Assembly (NCBI GenBank): GCA_021736645.1
Contig: JAIPFM010000198.1
Coordinates: 1-51,034, forward strand
DNA length: 51,034 bases
Source: Phycisphaerae bacterium
GTDB lineage: Bacteria; Planctomycetota; Phycisphaerae; Sedimentisphaerales; Anaerobacaceae
Direction of reading: 5' to 3'
Under the pieces are notes generated by a model, which ran no database searches, was not told the origin of the DNA, and saw only the letters and a list, made by a program, of their open reading frames with translations. Of this stretch, positions 1-7,201 are shown one piece after another; position 1 is the stretch's first letter; each line of letters begins with the position of its first letter. The position numbers and the translations under genes are program-made.

Positions 1-1977
1 GACATGATGGTCACACTCTGCAGGGACTATGAGTTCATTCTGCTCAAGTTCGATGGTGTGGTGGGCGCACTGCGTCCAGAAAAGCAGGATGCCTTTGTGC
101 GTATGATGACCGAGTGCCGCAAATACTCGCCTGACCTGATTCTGCTCAACCACCGACTGAATCTAGGTAAAGGCCTGCCGTATGCGACGACCTATCTTTT
201 GGGCGGGGCAGAGACCTACATCGACGTACACATGGCCAATCATCAGACTGCGCCGCACCACCGTGCAGGGGCCATTTCCCGTCAGGTGGTGCCGGATCTG
301 GTCAGGCTCACTGAGGACCACGGCGTGTGCATTTCATCCTGTCTGGACTATTGGGAGGACGATCTGATCCTGCAGGCATTCAACCGAGGCCTGATTCTCT
401 CGCCGCAGCTTTACGGCAATCCGTGGTTTCTGCGTGACGACGAGTACCCCAGGCTGGCCCGCATATTCAACCTGGCCCGGCAACACCGTGACATCATGGT
501 CGACGGCATGGTCCTGCCCGAGGCGGGCTATGGCGAAAAGGCCGTGTCACGGGGCGATGGTCGAACACGCCTGCTCACACTGAGAAACCTTACCTGGGAA
601 TCGATCACCTGCAGGGTCAGACTCGACGAGGAGATCGGCTTGAGCCAAGGCACCACGGTCGAGCTCCGACAGTATCACCCCACAGAGCGCATCCTCGGGA
701 CATTCAATAAAGGCGATGTGGTGGATGTAGAGGTCTTGCCCTTCAGGTCCTGTTTACTGAGGGCCACGTCAAAGCCCGCCGATTTCGGCATCAAGGGCTG
801 TGACTACGAGGTGGTCCGGGACGTGCCCGGCAAACCGCTCATCGTCAAGCTCCTGGCCATGCCCGGAGAGAAACGCACGATAGAACTGGTTGCTGGTGAC
901 CGAAAATTCACATCAGCACGCCTATCAAGACGCCAGGTTCAAGGTCTCGTTGAGGGCAAGAATGCGGGCATATCCTTTCCCGGTAGACCTCTGAAGGAAA
1001 AGGCCCACCGCAAGCTGGACGACTTGACACCGTGCCAAGTACCTGCCGATGCAGAGGCCCTGTACGAAGCCACCTGCTTTGCGGCCAACAACAATGCCCT
1101 GGAAGCACGTGCCCTTGAACGCTCCGGGCCTTCCAGCATTCCCCAGGTGGTCAAGGCGAGACAGGCGTTTCTCGATCAGCCGTTGTTTAATGCAAGGGGT
1201 CTGTGGGACAAGAACCTGTTTGACGGTGATCCGGACACGGCATTTTATACGGCGCGTAGAGTCGGCATGGCACCGCTCTCAGGCGGTTCGCTGCGCATTG
1301 ATCTGGGTGCATTGATCAGCATTGATACGCTGATTGTTCGAACGGGCAGTGAGTATGCGCTCCAGCCGTTCAAGTACGATGAGACCATTCGAGCGCAGGT
1401 GTCAAGCGATCTGACACACTGGATCGATCTGTCTCTGGTGGCTGACAAGGATATCGTGATGACCCTCGATTCAGAGACACCGTTACGATACATACGTTTC
1501 AATGGCACGCCGGACAAGATCGTCGAGATTGAGGGATATCGAAACGGAGTCAAACTCGATCGATCCAAATGGCGAGCGTCCACACTGTTTGCTCGATATG
1601 CTCGCGTGGGCGCAGCCAAGGCATGGCAGCATTCGTTCACACTCAACGAGATTCCAAAGGGCAGTTACCTGGCCATTGCGCTCAACGGTGAGCATGGCGT
1701 GGAAGGGGCGTATGCTGCGATCCGCGTGAACGGCAAGCCCGTGGGCGCGCCGGACAGGAGCGTGTCTTATCCGTCAAACACATGGGAGTATCCGGCCCAA
1801 AAGAGGTCTTCGGACTATACGTATTACGTACCGCTCACAGAAGACATGAAGGACGCCAAGATCGATGCCGTGGTGCTGGGCTTGAGAGGGGGGCAGGACA
1901 AGTTCAACCCCGACGTCTGGATCACCGCCTATCCGGCACCGTTCAGCGAACAGGTATTGACGCTCACCGAAGAATAG
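1..1977 (+). CDS. Left-truncated glycoside hydrolase (clan GH-D-like barrel end) with C-terminal discoidin-like domain
   Basis: The reading frame is open at the left window edge, so the N-terminus, and probably a signal peptide, is missing; the ATG at position 4 need not be the true start. Counting from that ATG, the first ~150 residues look like the end of a (beta/alpha)8 barrel. A KFDG segment (Asp17) resembles the 'K-x-D' nucleophile strand of GH27/GH36/GH31-type enzymes, and CLDYWEDD (~residue 113) could hold the acid/base; both roles are inferred. Residues ~170-260 resemble the beta-sandwich that follows such barrels. Residues ~390-530 (NLFDGDPDTAFYT, then LRYIRFNG) look like an F5/8 type C (galactose-binding-like) domain. 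A putative exported glycosidase with a carbohydrate-binding tail. The exact GH family is not assigned. Confidence 0.6.
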   Translation, partial: DMMVTLCRDYEFILLKFDGVVGALRPEKQDAFVRMMTECRKYSPDLILLNHRLNLGKGLPYATTYLLGGAETYIDVHMANHQTAPHHRAGAISRQVVPDLVRLTEDHGVCISSCLDYWEDDLILQAFNRGLILSPQLYGNPWFLRDDEYPRLARIFNLARQHRDIMVDGMVLPEAGYGEKAVSRGDGRTRLLTLRNLTWESITCRVRLDEEIGLSQGTTVELRQYHPTERILGTFNKGDVVDVEVLPFRSCLLRATSKPADFGIKGCDYEVVRDVPGKPLIVKLLAMPGEKRTIELVAGDRKFTSARLSRRQVQGLVEGKNAGISFPGRPLKEKAHRKLDDLTPCQVPADAEALYEATCFAANNNALEARALERSGPSSIPQVVKARQAFLDQPLFNARGLWDKNLFDGDPDTAFYTARRVGMAPLSGGSLRIDLGALISIDTLIVRTGSEYALQPFKYDETIRAQVSSDLTHWIDLSLVADKDIVMTLDSETPLRYIRFNGTPDKIVEIEGYRNGVKLDRSKWRASTLFARYARVGAAKAWQHSFTLNEIPKGSYLAIALNGEHGVEGAYAAIRVNGKPVGAPDRSVSYPSNTWEYPAQKRSSDYTYYVPLTEDMKDAKIDAVVLGLRGGQDKFNPDVWITAYPAPFSEQVLTLTEE

Positions 1978-1985
1978 GCCGCTAA

Positions 1986-2035
1986 CTGGACTTCTGACAA
2001 AAGCTCTGTAGTGTACAGTTTACAGTATTCAGTTT
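1986..2035 (+). repeat. Half copy of the 122-bp palindromic element
   Basis: About 50 bp starting CTGGACTTCTGACAAAAGC and running through a TGTAGTGTACAGTT block to TATTCAGTTT matches, with some substitutions, one half of the elements at 14251-14372 and 26742-26863. It is preceded by TAA, as is the copy at 14251. The second half, including the other inverted-repeat arm, is absent. It lies in the 77-bp gap before the gene at 2055. Most likely a decayed or deletion-truncated copy. Confidence 0.6.
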
Positions 2036-2054
2036 AATTCTGGGATGAACAAAA

Positions 2055-3239
2055 ATGAGAAGGATAATTGTCACAGTACTGGTACTGATTGTGTCCCAGG
2101 TTCTGTTCGTTGGTTGTAGCAGGCGGAGAATGACATCCCATGATGTTGAAGATCGGTACGATGTCGCCGCTTATGTCTGGCCTTCCTGTCATCACGATGA
2201 AAGGCTTGGCGATGTGCCTTGGCCGGAGCGAACTGGCGAGTGGGAGATCATTAAGAAAGGCACACCGCGGTTTGAAGGTCATTACCAACCCAAGGTCCCT
2301 TTGTGGGGATATGAGTCCGATGACGAACCAAAGGTGATGGAACGCTGGATCGATGCGGCCGCGGACCATGGTGTCAATGTCTTTATCTTTGACTGGTACT
2401 GGTATGAGGGAGGCCCCTTCCTGGAAAGTTCACTGAACAACGGTTTCCTCAAGGCCAAGAACAACGAGAGGATGAAGTTTTATGTGATGTGGGCCAATCA
2501 TGATATGCCTCAAAAACTCATAAATCCCTATAAGTTTGCCGATTACAAAACGCCGCGATGGAATGGCGATGTTGATATGGAGAGTTTCAAAACCATTGTC
2601 GCCAGGGTGATCAAGCAATATTTCAGCCAGCCCAATTACTACAAGATTGACGGCAAGCCGGTCTTTTCGTTGTTCAGCCTCAGGGATTTCCTCGAGGGGC
2701 TGGGAGGATTGGAACCGGGCAGACAGGCCATCCAGTACTTCAGGGCCGAAACCAGGAAAGCGGGCTTCCCGGGCTTGCATCTCCAGCAGAACATATTTGG
2801 CACACCTGACGAGGCTTTGGCGGTACAGATTGAAAGACTCGGCGCGGACAGTGTCACCATGTATAATTGGGGTGGGCCTCACCCTGAGGATTATATCCAG
2901 TGGGGCGTGGAGGCCATGGCACGAAGACAGCAAAGTGACGAAGCCCTGTCCATGCCCTATATTCCGAATGCGTCCATCGGCTGGGACGATTCGCCCCGGT
3001 TTCCGAAAAAGCCCAAGGAGCAGATCGTGCATCTAAATAAATCGCCCCAGGCATTTGCGTCGTTCTTACAGAAGGCCAAAGAGTACTGCGATCAGCACCC
3101 GGAACAGCCAAGGCTGATCACCCTTTTTGCATGGAATGAATGGATCGAAGGGAGTTATCTTCTGCCTGATATGAAATATGGATTTGGATATCTTGAAGCT
3201 GTGAAGCAGGTGATGAGCGGCGAATACAATAAATATTGA
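2055..3239 (+). CDS. WbsX/GH99-like exported lipoprotein, putative glycoside hydrolase
   Basis: A 394-residue protein. Its N-terminus has a hydrophobic stretch ending in VLFVGC, a plausible lipobox with Cys21, so it is probably membrane-anchored outside the cytoplasm. The mature part begins YDVAAYVWPSCHHDERLG and contains GTPRFEGHYQPKVPLWGY, HGVNVFIFDWYWYEGG and, near the C-terminus, LFAWNEWIEGSYL. These are hallmarks of proteins annotated as 'glycosyltransferase WbsX' (PF14307), which resemble GH99 (beta/alpha)8 barrels. A glycosyltransferase role fits poorly with a lipoprotein in a degradation locus, so I infer a GH99-like endo- or exo-hydrolase; the substrate is unknown. It lies 31 bp upstream of the first esterase and is probably cotranscribed with it. 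Confidence 0.75.
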   Translation: MRRIIVTVLVLIVSQVLFVGCSRRRMTSHDVEDRYDVAAYVWPSCHHDERLGDVPWPERTGEWEIIKKGTPRFEGHYQPKVPLWGYESDDEPKVMERWIDAAADHGVNVFIFDWYWYEGGPFLESSLNNGFLKAKNNERMKFYVMWANHDMPQKLINPYKFADYKTPRWNGDVDMESFKTIVARVIKQYFSQPNYYKIDGKPVFSLFSLRDFLEGLGGLEPGRQAIQYFRAETRKAGFPGLHLQQNIFGTPDEALAVQIERLGADSVTMYNWGGPHPEDYIQWGVEAMARRQQSDEALSMPYIPNASIGWDDSPRFPKKPKEQIVHLNKSPQAFASFLQKAKEYCDQHPEQPRLITLFAWNEWIEGSYLLPDMKYGFGYLEAVKQVMSGEYNKY

Positions 3240-3270
3240 GAACGCGGCGAGGACGAGGCGGTCAAGCAAA

Positions 3271-5205
3271 GTGAGAAATCATAGAATGAAAAGAAATCAT
3301 CGAACCCCAATCATATTCACCCTGTGGGCCGCACTCATGGTGATTCACACCTCTGTGATGGCTGCGAACGGGCCTGCGGATTTGCAGCGGGGCGAGGACC
3401 GCGTGGATGTCCCTGCCATAGGCGAAGGGCTGTGCCTCCACAATCTGTTTCAGTCCAACATGGTCGTTCAGCGGGACAAGCCTGTTAAAATCTGGGGCTT
3501 CGCAACACCGCGCGAACGGGTCACAGTCACACTGGATGGCACGCAGCGGTCAGTCACGGCCAACACAGACCGCTCTTGGAGAGTGACTTTTCCCGCACTG
3601 CCTGCCAGTGCCAAACCGCGTGAAATCGTTGTTGCGGGCAAAGACAAGACCATCAAACTTGAAAACATCCTAGTGGGGGATATCTGGGTCCTGGGCGGAC
3701 AGAGCAATATGGAGCACCCGATCTGCCGCACCGAAGACGGCCGCCTGGAGATCGCGTCAGCCCACTATCCCAATATCCGTATCCTGACCGTGCCTGCTCA
3801 AAACGGACCGAAAGTAAAGACAGGCTTTCCGCGTCTGTACGAGTGGCACAGCTTCTTCAATCAGCACTATCGCAAGGGCGACTGGGACGTGTGCACACCG
3901 GAGATTGTTGAGGAACTGTCGGCCATCGGCTATGTGTTTGCGCGGCGCATTCACATGGCATCACGAATCCCCATCGGTGTAATCGATGTGTCGCGCGGCG
4001 GCACCAATCTCGAGACCTGGCTGCCGATCGATGTGCTCGCGGCCACGGACACGCCTGAGGTCCAGGCCACGCTGGCCGAATGGGACAAGAAGATCGATGA
4101 ATTTGACGCAGAGAAAGATCTTGAAGACCGGATCAAGCGTCATCATCAGTATGTTGAGCGCATGAACAAGGAAGGCAAGGCAATCCCTGCGGATCGCACT
4201 GTGCCGTCTGATCTGAGGCCCGGGCCTGCCATGGATTATAACAGGCCGGGCAACTGCTATGCCAGTATGATCGCGCCCATGGCCGGTCTGCCGGTGAAGG
4301 GGGTCATCTGGCACCAGGGGTACACCAATGCGTCGTATGCGGAGGGGCATGTGATGTACACCCAGGTCTTTGCAAAGATGATAGAGGCCTGGCGTGCGGC
4401 GTTCGATAATCCGAAGATGGCGTTTGGTATTATCTCGCTCTGTACGGATGGCCCGCCCCAGACCCTGGACAACGCGCTTGAAATGATGGTTGATGAAGGC
4501 ATGTACATCCGACAGGTGCAGTACCAGACCTACCTCGATTACGTGAAGGCCGGTGACAAGAACGTCGGATTTTGCAGCAGCTATGACATGCGGCGAAGCT
4601 GGTATCACCCGGGACTGAAGGTGCCTGTGGGTGAGCGCATCGCCCGGTGGGCCCTGGCCACGCAGTATGGCGAAAACATTGAGTGGAAACCGCCTCTGAT
4701 CACCGGACTGAAGACTGAAGGCGGCAAGATCGTCCTGACATTCGATGTGCCTGTGGATGCGGGCAATGACAACCCCATCGAAGGCTTTGCCATTGCCGGT
4801 AAGGACCGGCATTTTCAACCGGCCAAAGCCGAGCACCTGGTCATCAGACAAGACCGCAGCAACCAGCCGGTGTACGATTACAAGACGATCTTGCTTTCCA
4901 GCCGGTATGTGGCAGATCCCATCCATTATCGCTATGCCTGGGCACGTAATCCCATGGGCAATCTCAAGCCCAGGTACAACTTTGACTCAGCGATATTGGC
5001 CACGCAGCGCAGTGATGACTGGAGGATCCACGAGGTGCCGGTCAAGTTTGGTGACACCGCTGACAGGCAGAGCATGAATCTGGCACGCCAGGCGAACCGC
5101 CTGTTCGACATGGATCGCCGCCTCAAAGACGCCCGGCACTTGCTTGATGAGCACCAGGAGAAGAACGCAGCCGAGCTCAAGCAATGGCACGGCAAGTGGA
5201 ATTGA
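3271..5205 (+). CDS. SGNH sialate-O-acetylesterase-family carbohydrate esterase (copy 1)
   Basis: Exported esterase of the sialic-acid-specific 9-O-acetylesterase (SASA, PF03629) type, expected to remove O-acetyl groups from polysaccharide sugars. The N-terminal signal (MKRNHRTPIIFTLWAALM...) is followed by a beta-sandwich (LFQSNMVVQRDKPVKIWG). The nucleophile block GGQSNM has Ser145 and the family's second block reads IWHQGY (His348). SWYHPG (~residue 446) may supply the catalytic His. Family members usually read 'YQGE' where this one has HQGY. The last ~60 residues are charged and helical. Two starts are possible, GTG at 3271 or ATG at 3286; either keeps the signal peptide, and no strong Shine-Dalgarno decides. 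Tandem paralogue of the next gene; the true sugar is unlikely to be sialic acid here. Confidence 0.85.
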   Translation: MRNHRMKRNHRTPIIFTLWAALMVIHTSVMAANGPADLQRGEDRVDVPAIGEGLCLHNLFQSNMVVQRDKPVKIWGFATPRERVTVTLDGTQRSVTANTDRSWRVTFPALPASAKPREIVVAGKDKTIKLENILVGDIWVLGGQSNMEHPICRTEDGRLEIASAHYPNIRILTVPAQNGPKVKTGFPRLYEWHSFFNQHYRKGDWDVCTPEIVEELSAIGYVFARRIHMASRIPIGVIDVSRGGTNLETWLPIDVLAATDTPEVQATLAEWDKKIDEFDAEKDLEDRIKRHHQYVERMNKEGKAIPADRTVPSDLRPGPAMDYNRPGNCYASMIAPMAGLPVKGVIWHQGYTNASYAEGHVMYTQVFAKMIEAWRAAFDNPKMAFGIISLCTDGPPQTLDNALEMMVDEGMYIRQVQYQTYLDYVKAGDKNVGFCSSYDMRRSWYHPGLKVPVGERIARWALATQYGENIEWKPPLITGLKTEGGKIVLTFDVPVDAGNDNPIEGFAIAGKDRHFQPAKAEHLVIRQDRSNQPVYDYKTILLSSRYVADPIHYRYAWARNPMGNLKPRYNFDSAILATQRSDDWRIHEVPVKFGDTADRQSMNLARQANRLFDMDRRLKDARHLLDEHQEKNAAELKQWHGKWN

Positions 5206-5225
5206 TGTTTACAGAAAGGTTTAAA

Positions 5226-7145
5226 ATGCTTCGAAAAGTCGTTTTATCATGTGTGTGCTTGACCCTGTTGTCTTGCGTGTTTGTACAGGCCCAGCCAATG
5301 CCTCGGGAAGATGTCGTCGAAGTCCCGGCCGTAGGAAAGGGCCTGTGTGTGAGTAATCTGTTTCAGACAAACATGGTGCTTCAGCGCAGCAAACCCATTG
5401 CCGTCTGGGGCTGGGCGCAGTCTGGAGAGACTGTCACGGTCTCGTTCGCAGGACAGACGGTGACGACCCGCGCCAAGTCTGATCGGTCGTGGCAGGTGAC
5501 ACTCGAGGCCATGTCGGCCAGCGCCGAGGCGCAGGTCATGACAATCAAGGGAGACACAAAGACACTGACACTGGACAACATCCTCATCGGTGACGTGTGG
5601 ATACTGGGCGGGCAGAGCAACATGGAATTCGAGATCGCCAAGGTCAACGACGGGGCCCTGGAAATCGTGTCCGCGAACTTTCCCCAGATCCGGCTGCTGA
5701 GCATGCCCTGGGGCAAGGGCTTTGAGTCGGTCAAGAGTTTTGAACGCTTGCACGAGTGGAGTGCCTGGTTCAGCCGGCATTTCCGCAAGGGCGACTGGGA
5801 CGTGTGTACGCCTGACACGGTCAAGGAATTCACCGCCATCGGGTATGTGTTCGGGCGGCGTGTGCACATGGCCACTCAGGTGCCGATCGGGCTGATTGAC
5901 ACGTCGATTGGCGGGACCACGGTGGAGACCTGGACGCCGCGATCTGTACTGGAGCAGATCCAGGGCGAGGAGACTCGAAACAAACTGCAGGAATGGAAAG
6001 ACAAGATCGCTGCGTACGACGCGCAGGCCGACCTGAAGAAGCGTATCGAAAACTACGAACGTAGAAAACAGAACCTGGCCAACCAGGGCAATCCCTTGCC
6101 CGCAGACAGTCAGCCCCCCAGTGACCTGCTGCCAGGCCCTGTGGCAGACAAGAACCGTCCCGGCTACTGCTATGCCAGTGTGATTCGGCCCCTGGAAGGC
6201 CTTTCCGTGAAGGGCGCTGTTTTTCACCAGGGGTACAACAATTGCTTTGAGGGTTCTGCCGGGGCACGCATGTACTCTCAGATCTTCGGAAAGATGATCA
6301 CGGCCTGGCGCTCGGCGTTCAAAGATGCGCACATGCCGTTCTGTATCATGTCACTGTGTACCGAGGGTCCGCCGCAGACCCTGGAGAATTTTACCGAATC
6401 GATGTATAATGTGGGTCCGCTCATCAGAGAGGTGCAGTACAGGACGTTCAGAGATTTTTATCAGGCCGGTGACAAGGGCATCGGCTTTGTCAGCTCCTTT
6501 GACCTTCGAAAGAGTTGGTACCACCCGCAGATCAAGATCCCGGCAGGTGAACGCGCAGCCAAATGGGCGCTGGTATCTCAGTACGAGACCCTTCAAGGCA
6601 GAGACGCGGATCTGTACTGGTTGCCCCCCACGATCAAGGAGGTCGATATGGGAAACGGTCAGATTCGGCTGACCATGAGCACGGCGGTTCAAACCAGAGA
6701 CGACAGCGACGGCAAGATGATGGGGTTCGCCGTGGCCGGCCAGGATCGCCGGTTCTATCCTGCGGACATCCAGTGGGGCACGGATGGGTCCGTGGACAAT
6801 CGCAATCAGCCAAGGATTCAGCGTCACATCCTCATGCTGACCAGCCCCCTTGTCCCGAAGCCCGTCCATTTTCGTCATGCCTGGGCGAGAAATCCCATAT
6901 CGAACATCGTGAACGGGCAGGGCATCCCCCTGGCCACACAGCGAAGCGACGACTGGGTTCTCGAAGAAACGCCCGTGAAGGTCGCGGATTTTGACAACAA
7001 GACAAGCCGGCAGATTTCCAATGAGATTCGTAAAATGCTCAGACAGGCTGACATGGAACGACGCATTCGGGAGGCAGAGGCCACCCTGGCAGAACTGAAA
7101 CCCGCGTATGAAAAGGCTCAAGCCGAGATGCAGAAGGGCAAATAG
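5226..7145 (+). CDS. SGNH sialate-O-acetylesterase-family carbohydrate esterase (copy 2)
   Basis: Tandem paralogue of the preceding esterase with the same architecture: signal peptide (MLRKVVLSCVCLTLLSC...), N-terminal beta-sandwich (NLFQTNMVLQRSKPIAVWGW), catalytic GGQSNM with Ser131, VFHQGYNN with His334, KSWYHP, and a helical coiled-coil-like tail (IRKMLRQADMERRIREAEA). The ATG at 5226 is chosen because AAAGG lies 6 nt upstream and it starts exactly at the signal peptide; an upstream in-frame start at 5184 would overlap the previous gene. Expected to deacetylate sugars outside the cytoplasm, perhaps at a different position or linkage from copy 1. The 20-bp gap to the previous stop implies one transcript. 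Confidence 0.87.
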   Translation: MLRKVVLSCVCLTLLSCVFVQAQPMPREDVVEVPAVGKGLCVSNLFQTNMVLQRSKPIAVWGWAQSGETVTVSFAGQTVTTRAKSDRSWQVTLEAMSASAEAQVMTIKGDTKTLTLDNILIGDVWILGGQSNMEFEIAKVNDGALEIVSANFPQIRLLSMPWGKGFESVKSFERLHEWSAWFSRHFRKGDWDVCTPDTVKEFTAIGYVFGRRVHMATQVPIGLIDTSIGGTTVETWTPRSVLEQIQGEETRNKLQEWKDKIAAYDAQADLKKRIENYERRKQNLANQGNPLPADSQPPSDLLPGPVADKNRPGYCYASVIRPLEGLSVKGAVFHQGYNNCFEGSAGARMYSQIFGKMITAWRSAFKDAHMPFCIMSLCTEGPPQTLENFTESMYNVGPLIREVQYRTFRDFYQAGDKGIGFVSSFDLRKSWYHPQIKIPAGERAAKWALVSQYETLQGRDADLYWLPPTIKEVDMGNGQIRLTMSTAVQTRDDSDGKMMGFAVAGQDRRFYPADIQWGTDGSVDNRNQPRIQRHILMLTSPLVPKPVHFRHAWARNPISNIVNGQGIPLATQRSDDWVLEETPVKVADFDNKTSRQISNEIRKMLRQADMERRIREAEATLAELKPAYEKAQAEMQKGK

Positions 7146-7201
7146 GCCATCGAATATGTGTGAGGCAAAATGTCAGCATTTTATCGAAAGGAATGATAGT
7201 C

